In this document: one piece after another, positions 33,271 to 42,735 of the stretch
Position numbering within the stretch: the stretch's first letter is position 1
Layout: each line of letters starts with the position of its first letter
NCBI RefSeq assembly: GCF_024623325.1
Contig: NZ_JANJZD010000012.1
Location: 1-64,000, forward strand
Origin: Acetatifactor muris
GTDB taxonomy: Bacteria > Bacillota > Clostridia > Lachnospirales > Lachnospiraceae
Direction: 5' to 3'
DNA: 64,000 nucleotides
Program-made: the position numbers and the translations under genes
Notes under the pieces: generated by a model
Databases searched by the model: none
What the model was told of the DNA's origin: nothing
Seen by the model: only the letters and a program-made list of their open reading frames with translations

Positions 33271-33789
33271 ATGGTCGCAACATTTCTGCAGAGCGAGCTG
33301 GCGGACGAGCTTAAGAAAATTCTTTCAGATCTTCGGCTTAAGAACCCCCAGGGGGAAAGAGTCAGCATAAATATTTTTGAACAGCTTCTGCCTATGCCGG
33401 AGCCATTGGATCAAGGAGAAATAGCCCCGGAGCTTTTGGAGAACGGGCTGGCGGAAGAACAGACCGCCCCGGATCCGTACCCTTATATTTTGGTGCGGAT
33501 TGCAGACGGGGAGATCGAGGACGAGAACAGCGCCCAGAAAGTAAACCTTACCCTGCTTATTGGAATTTACGAACCGGACTACGACAAGCAGGGACACAAG
33601 GACATTTTAAACATAATAGCCAAGATTTATGAGAGGTTCGCAAAGTTCCCGGTACTTAACGGAAAGTATACGATACAGTACCCCATTTTGTGGACCCTGC
33701 AGGACGAAGAATCCTACCCCTTTTATTTTGGGGGCGTAAACCTGGCTTTTGAGATTGCAGCAGTAAGAAGGGAGGATCCATATTCATGA
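33271..33789 (+). CDS. Probable tail terminator protein
   Basis: 172 residues. The PYILVRIADGEIEDENSAQKVNLTLLIGIY segment resembles tail terminators (gpU/gp17-like), which cap the tail tube. The position between Z-like and sheath genes agrees. Acidic, no enzymatic motif. Confidence 0.6.
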   Translation: MVATFLQSELADELKKILSDLRLKNPQGERVSINIFEQLLPMPEPLDQGEIAPELLENGLAEEQTAPDPYPYILVRIADGEIEDENSAQKVNLTLLIGIYEPDYDKQGHKDILNIIAKIYERFAKFPVLNGKYTIQYPILWTLQDEESYPFYFGGVNLAFEIAAVRREDPYS

Positions 33790-34070
33790 GTGAAGCAAAG
33801 AAACCGACCGGAAAAGCGAAAGCAGCACCGGCCGCACAGGAAGCGGAAATCGTGGTTTATATTGGCCCGGACATTCCCGGAGCGAAACAGTATACCACAT
33901 ATAACGCCGGACTGCCGGATGCCCTTAAGGAGAAGATCGTAGAGCATCGGGTATTTGAAAGCCTGGTCGTTCCGGTTGAGCGGCTGGCAAAGGCAAGCGC
34001 AGAGCTGGCGAAGGAAGGGAGCGCATTAAACATCCTTTACCAGAAGGCCAGCGCATTAAGCAAAAAATAA
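33786..34070 (+). CDS. Small hypothetical tail-region protein
   Basis: 94 residues, overlapping the previous stop by 4 nt. A Lys/Ala-rich start is followed by EIVVYIGPDIPGAKQYTTYNAGLPDALKEKI. It lies just ahead of the sheath gene; function unknown. Confidence 0.6.
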   Translation: MSEAKKPTGKAKAAPAAQEAEIVVYIGPDIPGAKQYTTYNAGLPDALKEKIVEHRVFESLVVPVERLAKASAELAKEGSALNILYQKASALSKK

Positions 34071-34091
34071 AGAGAAAAGGAGAGATAAAAG

Positions 34092-35552
34092 ATGGCTTAC
34101 AACCATGGTGTAAGAATTTTAGAAAACCCTACGAGCCTTACAGCCCCGATCCTCGGTACGGCGGCTTTCCAGGTAGTAGTAGGCGTTTCCCCGGTCAATC
34201 TGGCCGAGGATCCCTATAAGGCTACCAACGTAGTGAAGCTGGCTTACAGCTTCCCGGAAGCCAGCGCAGCGGTAGGGTATTCTAACAATTTGAAAGATTA
34301 CAATTTGAACCAGAGCATCAGCGCGACTTTTAAGAAGTTCGCAGTTGCGCCGATCGCATTGATCAACGTCCTTGACCCGAAGAAACATAAGGACAGCATA
34401 CCGAAAACGACCTGCCAGGTGGGCGACTTGCAGGCAACCGTAAGCATTGAGGGAATACTGCTTGATACCCTTGTCGTAGAAGCCGGGGAAACGACGCTGC
34501 AGGCGGACGTAGATTATATTACAGGCTTTGACGACGACGGCTATGCGGTTATTACCCTTCTGGAGTCCGGAGCCGGGGCGGAGGCTACAACCTTAAGCGT
34601 TTCCGGGGATAAGATCGACCCGTCCAAAGTAACAAAAAATGACATTATAGGCGGCTACAACGTAAGCACCGGGAAGGAGAGCGGCCTGGAGCTTGTACGC
34701 CAGGTTTACCCGCTTTTCGGCATGACTCCGGGGCTTCTTACTTCGCCGGGATATTCCAAGGACCCGTCGGTCGCTTCGGTCATGGCGGCGAAGTGCCTTA
34801 AGATTAACGGGCTTTTCACTTGCGAGTGCATCGTTGACCTGGACAGCACCGCAGACGGGGCGACGAAGTATACGGACGTAAAGACCGTAAAGGAGAAATC
34901 CGGCTTTGTAAGCGAACATATGTCGGTGGTATGGCCGAAGGTAAGAATCGGGGACGAAGTTTACTATTTCAGCGCCCTCTATTCAGCATTGATCGCCTAC
35001 GTTGACGCAAGCAACGACGACGTGCCGAACCTTTCAGCCAGCAATAAAGCAATCCCCATCACCGGGCTTTGTTTGGACGATGCCGCAGACAGCGAGATCG
35101 TAATAGACCAGGAGCAGGCGAACCTGGTAAACAGCTTCGGAGTTTCCACGGCGATCAATTTTAACGGCTTCCGTTCCTGGGGGAACAACAGCGCAGCGTA
35201 CCCCATGACGACGGATCCGAAAGACCGCTGGTTTTGCTGCCGCCGCTTTTTCAGTTGGTGGGGAAACAGCTTTATTTTAAGCTATTTCCAGAAGGTAGAC
35301 GACCCGACGGATCCCCGGCTTATTCAGAGCATATGCGACGCAGAGAACATCCGGGGCAATTCCTACGTTGCACAGGGCAAGTGCGCTGGCGCACGGATTA
35401 CCTACAGCGAGGACGAGAACCCGATCACGGACATTTTAAACGGGAAAATCCAGTTTCACCAGTACCTGGCGCCGTACACCCCGGCGGAGGATATTCTGAA
35501 CGTATTGGAGTTTGACCCGACCATGCTGGAAGCAGCTTTAGGAGGTGAATAA
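34092..35552 (+). CDS. Tail sheath protein
   Basis: 486 residues with GAAAAGGAG upstream. The start YNHGVRILENPTSLTAPILGTAAFQVVVGVSPV and the later RWFCCRRFFSWWGNSFILSYF and YLAPYTPAEDILNVLEFDP are hallmarks of P2/Mu-like contractile sheaths. This gene shows that the phage has a contractile tail. The tube gene follows 2 bp later. Confidence 0.95.
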   Translation: MAYNHGVRILENPTSLTAPILGTAAFQVVVGVSPVNLAEDPYKATNVVKLAYSFPEASAAVGYSNNLKDYNLNQSISATFKKFAVAPIALINVLDPKKHKDSIPKTTCQVGDLQATVSIEGILLDTLVVEAGETTLQADVDYITGFDDDGYAVITLLESGAGAEATTLSVSGDKIDPSKVTKNDIIGGYNVSTGKESGLELVRQVYPLFGMTPGLLTSPGYSKDPSVASVMAAKCLKINGLFTCECIVDLDSTADGATKYTDVKTVKEKSGFVSEHMSVVWPKVRIGDEVYYFSALYSALIAYVDASNDDVPNLSASNKAIPITGLCLDDAADSEIVIDQEQANLVNSFGVSTAINFNGFRSWGNNSAAYPMTTDPKDRWFCCRRFFSWWGNSFILSYFQKVDDPTDPRLIQSICDAENIRGNSYVAQGKCAGARITYSEDENPITDILNGKIQFHQYLAPYTPAEDILNVLEFDPTMLEAALGGE

Positions 35553-35554
35553 AA

Positions 35555-36073
35555 TTGTATAACATTCCTTCAAAAATAAATTCTTTCAACGTATACAAGG
35601 ACGGCACGAAGCTGGTCGGCATTTCCGACGAAGTAACCCTGCCGGACTTTGAGAGCTTAACGGAAACATTAAGCGGCCCCGGCATTTTGGGGGAGATTGA
35701 CGACCCGACCGTCGGGCATTTCCAGAGCATGGAAATGGAGATCCCTTTCAGGACCATGGACAGAGATTTATTTATTCTTTCGGACGATATTTCCAGCGTT
35801 ACGGTTACTTTGAGAGGATCGATCCAGTACACCGTAAACGACAGCGGGGCGACGGCTTTTAAGCCTATGCGTATCGTAGTCCGGGGGAAAAACAAGGGGC
35901 TTACAGGCGGTAAGGCGAAGCAGGGAACCGGAACCGCAAGCAGCATTAAGCTGGAGCTTCTTTATATTTTGATTGAGATTGACAACATTACCGAGATCGA
36001 GCTTGATAAGCTCAACTTTATTTATAAGGTTCACGGTAAAGACTTATTAGAGAAAGTGAGGAAAATGTGTTAA
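35555..36073 (+). CDS. Tail tube protein (P2 FII-like)
   Basis: 172 residues from a TTG after GGAGGTGAATAAAA. INSFNVYKDGTKLVGISDEVTLPDFE and a following beta-rich body are typical of P2 FII tubes. It polymerises into the inner tube driven out on sheath contraction. Overlaps the next start by 1 nt (TAATG). Confidence 0.92.
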   Translation: MYNIPSKINSFNVYKDGTKLVGISDEVTLPDFESLTETLSGPGILGEIDDPTVGHFQSMEMEIPFRTMDRDLFILSDDISSVTVTLRGSIQYTVNDSGATAFKPMRIVVRGKNKGLTGGKAKQGTGTASSIKLELLYILIEIDNITEIELDKLNFIYKVHGKDLLEKVRKMC

Positions 36074-36456
36074 TGGAAAAGGATAAGAATTTAACCCAGG
36101 TAAACCAGGCGGCAGAGGCAGAGGCGGCAGCAGTTGAGGCAAGGAAAAAGCAGGAGATGGAGGACAACCCTTTCCTGGTATTCTTTAAGAAGCCTTTTAC
36201 CTTCGAGGGCGTAAGCTATGAAAGCGTTGATTTGAGCGGGCTGGAATCTTTGAGCGCAGCGGACATGATCGCCGTAAACAAGACCATCGAGCGCGGAGGA
36301 ACGGTGAACGTATTGCCGGAGATGTCCCTGGAGTACGCCTGCCTTATTTCCGCCAGGGCTTCCGGTAAGCCCGTGGAATTTTTTAAGGCGCTTCCGCCGA
36401 AGGAGGCACTTAAGATCAAGAACCGGGTAACAAATTTTTTGTACGGCGAGGACTAA
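36073..36456 (+). CDS. Tail assembly chaperone, short form (gpE-like)
   Basis: 127 residues from the ATG overlapping the tube stop. It has an Ala/Glu-rich N-terminus, then PFLVFFKKPFTFEGVSYESVDLSGLESLSAADMIAVNK, the gpE-like chaperone core. Near the 3' end it carries T TTT TTG at 36435-36441, a canonical -1 slippery heptamer in the right phase. The chaperone binds the tape measure during tube assembly. Confidence 0.88.
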   Translation: MEKDKNLTQVNQAAEAEAAAVEARKKQEMEDNPFLVFFKKPFTFEGVSYESVDLSGLESLSAADMIAVNKTIERGGTVNVLPEMSLEYACLISARASGKPVEFFKALPPKEALKIKNRVTNFLYGED

Positions 36457-36608
36457 AGCCAACAGACGGCTCCAGCCTTCGGAAATTAACCATACACCTA
36501 TCAATTATTCTGCGGACAGGCTTAGACGCATTGGAAAGCCTGTCCGTTTTTGAGTTGATAGAAATAGCGAAGGAGGTGACGGAGATTTATGGCAGCGGGC
36601 GGCGGTAA
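36073..36608 (+). CDS. Tail assembly chaperone, -1 frameshift form (gpE/E'-like)
   Basis: Slipping back one base at 36435-36441 continues into an open frame without its own start: VRRGLKPTDGSSLRKLTIH...LRTGLDALESLSVFELIEIAKEVTE, stopping at TAA 36606-36608 just inside the tape measure gene. The result is about 178 residues. Paired chaperones made by -1 frameshifting at this position are known in P2 and lambda tails (gpE/E', gpG/GT). The otherwise empty 36457-36588 interval is thereby explained. Confidence 0.82.
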
Positions 36609-39600
36609 GGAAATGGAGATCGCTATAAAAATAGCGGGCAAGGTTGAAAGTTCGTTCAAAAGCGCATTAAGCCAGGCCACCAAGGGGCTGGGAACCATTA
36701 CCAAAACGGTCGCTTCCGCCACGGCGGCGGCAGCCGCAGCCGTAGGGGCTATGGGCATAGCTGCCATAAATACCGGTCGGGAATTTGAAGGAGCCATGAG
36801 CCAGGTCGCCGCCACCATGCTGATTGACAAGACCACGGCGGAGGGGCAAAAGGCTTTTGAAACATTGGAGAACGCCGCCAGGGAGTGCGGGGCAAGCACA
36901 GCCTTCTCAGCAACGGAGGCGGCGGAAGCCTTGAACTATTTAGCCCTTGCAGGTTACGACGCGGACAAGGCGGCGACGGCACTGCCGACCGTCTTAAAAC
37001 TTGCAGGGGCGGGAGCCATGGACCTGGCGGCCGCCAGCGACATGGTAACGGACAGCATGAGCGCCCTGGGCATTGAGGCGACAGAAGCGAACCTTACGCA
37101 GTTCTCCGACCAGTTGGCACAGACAGCCAGCAAGGCGAACACCAGCGTCGCCCAGTTGGGCGAGGCTATTCTGACTGTAGGAGGAACGGCAAAAGGACTC
37201 GCCGGGGGAACGACGGAGCTTAACACAGCCCTCGGAATTTTGGCAGATAACGGACTAAAAGGAGCGGAAGGAGGTACACACCTTAGAAATATTATATTGA
37301 GCCTGCAGAACCCGACGGACAAGGCGGCGGCTTCGCTTAAGTCTTTGGGTGTTGACGTATACGACGCCCAGGGGAATATGCGCGGCCTTAACGACGTATT
37401 TAAGGACTTGCAGGGAGCCATGGCCGGGATGGATAACGCCTCGAAAGATAGCATTTTATCGACGCTATTCAATAAAACCGACCTTACGGCAGCAAACGCC
37501 ATGCTTTCAAATTGTACGGACCGCTTCGACGAATTAAGCGCAGCAGTGGAGAACAGCGCCGGAGCTTGCGAAAATATGTACGCTATTCAGCTTGACAACC
37601 TTAACGGAGATATTGACATTTTAAAATCCGGGCTTTCCGATTTGGGAATCAGCATATACCAGGATCTTAACGGACCTTTAAGGGAAATGACCCAGTTAGC
37701 CACCAGCATGGTCGGGGAGCTTTCCGAGGCGTACAAGAGCGGCGGCATGGAGGGCATGGTCGGAGCAGTAGGCGGCTGCATGGCCGAGGTAGTAAACACG
37801 ATAGCGGACTACGCCCCGCAGGTAGTAAGCATGGGCGTGGACCTTTTGGAGAATTTCATAAGCGGGATAACGGACAACTCCGGGACATTGGCAGCAGCAG
37901 CGGCAGACGTTGGGGCTGTTTTTATTAACGGCTTATTTTCGTTGGTTCCGCAGGTTATACTTGCAGGCATTGATATAATAGTCCAGCTTGCACAGAGCAT
38001 CACCGCACAGCTTCCCCAGCTTATAAACAACGGAACGCAGGCAATCGTAAACTTTGTAAGCGGCATTATACAACGGCTGCCGGAAGTTATATCGACGGCC
38101 CTTACGCTGGTGCAGACCCTTGTAAACAGTATAGGGCAGAACGCCCCCATGCTTACAAACGCAGCTATTCAGCTTATAGGGAATTTAGTTTTAGGCATAG
38201 TTTCCATGCTTCCCCAGCTTATACAGATGGGAATCCAGCTTATTTTGAGTTTGGTGCAGGGGATAATTGCGAACCTTCCCCAGCTTTTGCAGATGGGCGT
38301 CCAGATTATTATAAGCCTTGTTTCCGGCATAACGCAGATGCTACCCATGCTTATCCAGGGCGGCATACAGCTAATAATTTCACTTATCCAGGGAATTATA
38401 GCGAATTTGGGGAACATTGTGCAGGCAGCCGTCCAGATTGTAATAACGCTGGCGGCAGGATTGATCCAGGCAATACCGCAGCTTATAGCAGCAATACCGC
38501 AGCTTGTCGGGGCGATTATTGATACGATTTTAAATACAAACTGGCTTGACGTTGGAATCCAGATTATAAAGGGATTGATTGATGGAATACTCAGCACGGG
38601 AAAGAGCTTGTGGAGCGCCATAAAAAGCCTATTCACGGGCGGAGAGGTTGACATCCCGGACACTTCCAGCCAGAGCGCGGCAGTTGTAAACAGCTATGCA
38701 TCCGGTATTAGCAGCAACGCCGGAACGGTAACAGCAGCGGCAAACAGCATGGCAACAAACGCTTTCAGCACCATGGACACCACGGGCGCGACAGCAGCCG
38801 GAACCCAGGCGGGGACGGCCTTCTCTACGGGCTTAACAGAGAGTATGGCGGCGGGCGGCCTTGATACGGCGGCTTTCAGTGCCAACATGACCAGTATGGG
38901 AACGGACGGAGCGGCAGCGCTAAACACCAGCCTCACCGCCGGGCTTGCTACCCCGATAGACACAAGCGGGCTTTTAGACGCGGGGGCGATCAATACAAGC
39001 ATGACGGCAGCAGGAACGGACGGAGCGGCAGCCTTAACGCTCGGCCTCAATACGGGGCTTTCCGGGGCGACAATAAACACCGGAGCGCTTGCGGTTGATA
39101 CTTCCGGCCTTACCACTACCATGACGGCAGCAGGAACGGACGGAGCCGCAGCGATAGGAACCGGCATGACCGGAAACAGCCAGGCAGTAACCCAGGCAGC
39201 AACGACCCTGGGGACGGATATAAACACCGCTTTAGACAGCGGATGGCAAAAAGCCAACACAAACGCACAGACGGCAATGCAGCGCCTTGCAACGACCGTC
39301 ACGGATGCGGCCCGCTCCGCAGCGAGCGCGGTAAAAGCAGCATTTGAAAATATGACCATAACGATCCCGAAGCCAAGAATACCGGTTATAAGCGTTTCAA
39401 CGAACTCGGTATCCTACGGGGACGGCGGAAGCGTAAGCGTACCGCAGTTTTCCGTAAATTGGAACGCGCTGGGCGGCATTATAGACCAGCCGACAATATT
39501 TAACACGTCCGCAGGAATGCAGGGCGTAGGAGAGGCGGGACCGGAGGCAATTCTGCCGCTTGATACATTATGGGCGAAGATGAAGGAAATCTTAAACGAG

Positions 39601-39858
39601 GCCATAGCGGCCAGCGGCGGAGCTTCCCTTATTGACGCTTTCATAGAAAAGCTGAAGGGCATAGGAACCGGAGGCGGCGGCCAGGGTACGCCGGAGCTTG
39701 CAGGAGCAGGCGGTCCGACAATTCAATACAGCCCGGTCTACAACCTTTACGGGAGCGCCGGGAAGGACGAGATCGCAGAGGCCGACAAGTTGAGCCAGGC
39801 AGAATTTAACAAGCTGATGAAGCAGTACGAGAGAGATCAGCAGAGGCGGAAATTATAG
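36589..39858 (+). CDS. Tape measure protein, TP901 type
   Basis: 1089 residues, start supported by AGGAGGTGACGGAG. The N-terminal TP901 core region (GREFEGAMSQVAATM...ARECGASTAFSATEAAEALNYLALAGYD) is followed by long repetitive helical stretches with LPQLIQMGIQLILSLVQGI-like units around residues 440-640. An Ala/Thr/Gly-rich segment then carries repeated GTDGAAA motifs, and the end reads GGIIDQPTIFNTSAGMQGVGEAGPEA. It sets tail length. Confidence 0.94.
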   Translation: MAAGGGKEMEIAIKIAGKVESSFKSALSQATKGLGTITKTVASATAAAAAAVGAMGIAAINTGREFEGAMSQVAATMLIDKTTAEGQKAFETLENAARECGASTAFSATEAAEALNYLALAGYDADKAATALPTVLKLAGAGAMDLAAASDMVTDSMSALGIEATEANLTQFSDQLAQTASKANTSVAQLGEAILTVGGTAKGLAGGTTELNTALGILADNGLKGAEGGTHLRNIILSLQNPTDKAAASLKSLGVDVYDAQGNMRGLNDVFKDLQGAMAGMDNASKDSILSTLFNKTDLTAANAMLSNCTDRFDELSAAVENSAGACENMYAIQLDNLNGDIDILKSGLSDLGISIYQDLNGPLREMTQLATSMVGELSEAYKSGGMEGMVGAVGGCMAEVVNTIADYAPQVVSMGVDLLENFISGITDNSGTLAAAAADVGAVFINGLFSLVPQVILAGIDIIVQLAQSITAQLPQLINNGTQAIVNFVSGIIQRLPEVISTALTLVQTLVNSIGQNAPMLTNAAIQLIGNLVLGIVSMLPQLIQMGIQLILSLVQGIIANLPQLLQMGVQIIISLVSGITQMLPMLIQGGIQLIISLIQGIIANLGNIVQAAVQIVITLAAGLIQAIPQLIAAIPQLVGAIIDTILNTNWLDVGIQIIKGLIDGILSTGKSLWSAIKSLFTGGEVDIPDTSSQSAAVVNSYASGISSNAGTVTAAANSMATNAFSTMDTTGATAAGTQAGTAFSTGLTESMAAGGLDTAAFSANMTSMGTDGAAALNTSLTAGLATPIDTSGLLDAGAINTSMTAAGTDGAAALTLGLNTGLSGATINTGALAVDTSGLTTTMTAAGTDGAAAIGTGMTGNSQAVTQAATTLGTDINTALDSGWQKANTNAQTAMQRLATTVTDAARSAASAVKAAFENMTITIPKPRIPVISVSTNSVSYGDGGSVSVPQFSVNWNALGGIIDQPTIFNTSAGMQGVGEAGPEAILPLDTLWAKMKEILNEAIAASGGASLIDAFIEKLKGIGTGGGGQGTPELAGAGGPTIQYSPVYNLYGSAGKDEIAEADKLSQAEFNKLMKQYERDQQRRKL

Positions 39859-39870
39859 GAGGTGGCAAAG

Positions 39871-40155
39871 TTGGCAGCAACATATACCACGATACAAGGG
39901 GAAACCTGGGACCAGATAGCATATAAGGTATACGGCGGCGAGGAATACGCCGCTTTCCTTATGGCTAACAACTACCCTTTTTTGGATATTCTTGTATTTT
40001 CAGCGGGAACCGTTCTTAATACTCCAGGCTTGCCGGAGGACGAGGACGGGGAACTGCCACCGTGGAGGCTCGGAGCAGAGGACGACGAGGACGGGGACGA
40101 GCCGGACCCTTACGACGACTTTAACGACGAGGACGAAGCGGAGGACGACGAATGA
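39871..40155 (+). CDS. Tail protein X (LysM-like)
   Basis: 94 residues from the TTG at 39871, which lies 8 nt after AGGAGG; a GTG at 39862 lies within that site. ATYTTIQGETWDQIAYKVYGGE is the LysM-like domain of P2 gpX. The C-terminus is unusually acidic (D/E runs). It binds the hub region of the baseplate. Confidence 0.88.
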   Translation: MAATYTTIQGETWDQIAYKVYGGEEYAAFLMANNYPFLDILVFSAGTVLNTPGLPEDEDGELPPWRLGAEDDEDGDEPDPYDDFNDEDEAEDDE

Positions 40156-41480
40156 CAAAAGAAACACCCAGGCAGGCAAGCGTAAACGTAACATACCAAA
40201 AAAAGGTAAAATCCAAAAAGGCGGGCGGGGCAAAGAAACGCCCCGCTTCCGTCATGGCGGAGTATAACGAGGGCTTTTCTTATACCGATCCGGCATCCGG
40301 AGAAAGCGATACTATAAGCATAACCTTAACAAATATAGACTTGCGCTGGGCAAACAAGTGGATGCCAAAAAAAAGCGACAAGTTGACAGCTAAAATCATT
40401 GAAAAGAGCTGGGACAAGCAGGGGAAAAAGAAAACTTTCTATTGCGGCAAGTTCTGCCTTGACGATTTGAGCTACGACGGCCCGGAGTGTACCTGCACGA
40501 TTGGCGGGCTTTCCGTACCGGAAGGAAACGCTTTCAGAAGCACCGGCAGGAGTAAGACCTGGAAGAAAGCGACGCTTAAGGAAGTGGGTACAGAAATAGC
40601 GAAAAAGTACCACCTTAAGCTGCACTATACCGGCGGGACAATTAAGCTCGGAACCATAGAGCAGAGCAACGAACCCGACAGCAGCTTTTTAAAAAAGGTT
40701 TGCGAAGATTACGGGATGGCCATAAAAATCTATAGCGGGAAAATTGTTATTTACGACAAGGGCGCCTTTGAGGCGAGAAAGCCCGTTGCAACCTTGAAGC
40801 CCGTAGACCTGCAGGACTGGCACTACAACACCACCCTGGTCGGGACGTATACCGGCGCCCGCATAAAGTACACTTCCGGCAAAGACGACAAGGAGATGAA
40901 ATGCGTTGTCGGCAGCGGGAAGCGCATACTTAACATTAACGAAAAGGTCGAGAGCTTGCAGGAGGCGCAGCTTAAAGCCTGCGCCAAAGTAAACGCCGAG
41001 AACGAAAAGGCCGTAACGATGAGCGTTACCATCATGGCGAACAACCGGATCGCAGCGGGAAGCACGATACGGATAAAAGGGCTTTACGAGCTTTCCGGGA
41101 AATACTTTGTTGACAAGGTAACGCACAACATAGGGCCGGACGCAGCATACACCATGAGCCTGGAATTGCACCGCTGCCAGAAGCGCATAACGAAAGCGAC
41201 GGTTATGAAGGAATACCAGGGGCAGAAAAAGGCAGTTGCTACAAAGAAGGCAACCGCGCCGCCAGCAGCAACGGAAGCGCTCGCCGTGGGCGATAAGGTT
41301 ATCGTAAACGGCCCGGCATATTGGGGCGGAAACGGCGGCAAGGCGAACCAGTGCAGCAACATGACGATGTACATTACGCAGATTTTAGGAGGCGGCTATA
41401 AATACCAGTACGGCGTGGCAAAGCGTAAGGGCGGGACCCGGTACGGCTGGTGCGATAAAGGCAGCCTTAAGAAAGCATAA
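40152..41480 (+). CDS. Baseplate hub protein D-like, with SH3-like C-terminus
   Basis: 442 residues. The first ~330 residues match P2 late control protein D / phage hub proteins (SISLTNIDLRWANKW-like start; KIIEKSWDKQG; TGARIKYTSGKDDKE; GSTIRIKGLYELSGKYFVDKVTHNIGPD). The last ~60 (ALAVGDKVIVNGPAYWGGNGG...RYGWCDKGSL) form an SH3-like domain common in clostridial wall-binding proteins. It sits between X and V. Confidence 0.85.
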   Translation: MTKETPRQASVNVTYQKKVKSKKAGGAKKRPASVMAEYNEGFSYTDPASGESDTISITLTNIDLRWANKWMPKKSDKLTAKIIEKSWDKQGKKKTFYCGKFCLDDLSYDGPECTCTIGGLSVPEGNAFRSTGRSKTWKKATLKEVGTEIAKKYHLKLHYTGGTIKLGTIEQSNEPDSSFLKKVCEDYGMAIKIYSGKIVIYDKGAFEARKPVATLKPVDLQDWHYNTTLVGTYTGARIKYTSGKDDKEMKCVVGSGKRILNINEKVESLQEAQLKACAKVNAENEKAVTMSVTIMANNRIAAGSTIRIKGLYELSGKYFVDKVTHNIGPDAAYTMSLELHRCQKRITKATVMKEYQGQKKAVATKKATAPPAATEALAVGDKVIVNGPAYWGGNGGKANQCSNMTMYITQILGGGYKYQYGVAKRKGGTRYGWCDKGSLKKA

Positions 41481-41494
41481 GGAGGCGGGAGGCA

Positions 41495-41965
41495 TTGAGC
41501 GACGGAGGAAACAGAATCGGAACCGTAAGCAGCGTAGACGCGGACACGGGAATGGTAAGCGTTGTCTTTGAGGACCGGGACGGCGAGGTTACGGAGCTAC
41601 TACCCTACGCCACCTTTAACGAAGAATATAAGCTGCCGCAGTTGGGCGCGAAGGTTGTCGTTATTCACTTGAGCAACGGCGGGGAGATGGGGATCATCTT
41701 AGGGACCTATTGGAACGAATACAACGCAGCAGGGAACCCCGGAACCTTCCATAAGGACCTGGGCGGCGGCGCCTATATAAATTACAAAGATGGCGTATTG
41801 ACGCTGGCGTCGGAGCATACCGTCATAGCTTCTTTAGACGGCAGCGAAACACACCAGGGCGCAGACGTTGAAACAATTCTTCTGAAGCTACACGACCACG
41901 AAAAGAGGATCGCAGCTTTAGAGAAGGCCGTAGGAGTAGGGAAGGGGGTAGTTGAATGGCCATAG
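41495..41965 (+). CDS. Baseplate spike protein V-like
   Basis: 156 residues from a TTG after AAGGAGGCGGGAGGCA. GTVSSVDADTGMVSVVFEDRDGEVTELLPYA is the OB-fold start of gpV spikes, followed by HLSNGGEMGIILGTYWNEYN and a short beta-helix stretch. It forms the membrane-piercing tip under the tube. Confidence 0.87.
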   Translation: MSDGGNRIGTVSSVDADTGMVSVVFEDRDGEVTELLPYATFNEEYKLPQLGAKVVVIHLSNGGEMGIILGTYWNEYNAAGNPGTFHKDLGGGAYINYKDGVLTLASEHTVIASLDGSETHQGADVETILLKLHDHEKRIAALEKAVGVGKGVVEWP

Positions 41966-42351
41966 GACACATCGGGAAAACGGTTGTATTTGAAACCAGC
42001 GACCGGAAAATCCTTAATTTTACAAAGATGCAGCGAACCGTAAAGGGGCGCTGGGCTTCCCATTCCCGCATAGGCAAGAAGCCGAAAAAACAGTTTTTAG
42101 GCCCGGACGCCGATCAATTAACTTTCAGCATTACATTGAACGCGGAACACGGAGTGCGGCCACGAAAGACCATAGAAAACATAGAGAAGCTGATCCGGAC
42201 GGGGAAGCCCCAGACCGTAGTTATTGGCAGTAAAAAAGTCGGTTCCAACAAATACGCCATAACGGAGATCAGCGAGAGCTGGGAAACGATTTTAAACCGG
42301 GGCGAAGTTGTAAAGATTACCTGCGACATTACCCTGGAGGAATATTTATAA
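41956..42351 (+). CDS. Tail protein U-like
   Basis: 131 residues, overlapping V by 10 nt. VFETSDRKILNFTKMQRTVKGRWASH and LTFSITLNAEHGVRPRKTIENIEKLI fit the P2 gpU family of tail completion proteins. Confidence 0.82.
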   Translation: MAIGHIGKTVVFETSDRKILNFTKMQRTVKGRWASHSRIGKKPKKQFLGPDADQLTFSITLNAEHGVRPRKTIENIEKLIRTGKPQTVVIGSKKVGSNKYAITEISESWETILNRGEVVKITCDITLEEYL

Positions 42352-42369
42352 GGGGAAGGAGGCGGGCGG

Positions 42370-42720
42370 ATGTTTGGCACACCGGAAACAGTTATAATCG
42401 GCTTCGACTACCTTAACGCAACGGAGCTGGAAGAAATGCAGCGCAACCTTGATCTGCTTTACAGCACCAGGGCCGGCACTTGCCCCGGTGATCGTAACTT
42501 CGGATTAGAGCAGACCTTTGAGAGCTGCCCGACCAACGTGGCGAGAAATTTATTTGCGCTGGAGGTCATAGAAAAAACGGAGATTTACGAGGATAAGGCG
42601 GAAATATTAAACATTGAGTACACGCAGGCAGAGGACGGGAACCTGACCCCGAAAATCATAATCGGGCCGAAAGACCCAGAGGACACCGAGGATGCAGACA
42701 CGGAAGAATCGGAGGAATAA
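42370..42720 (+). CDS. Baseplate wedge protein (W/gp25-like)
   Basis: 116 residues after GGAAGGAGG. NLDLLYSTRAGTCPGDRNFGLEQTFESCP is the signature of the gpW/T4 gp25 wedge family. The C-terminal tail is acidic. It lies directly before J, as in P2. Confidence 0.86.
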   Translation: MFGTPETVIIGFDYLNATELEEMQRNLDLLYSTRAGTCPGDRNFGLEQTFESCPTNVARNLFALEVIEKTEIYEDKAEILNIEYTQAEDGNLTPKIIIGPKDPEDTEDADTEESEE

Positions 42721-42735
42721 AGGAGGTGGCAAGGA

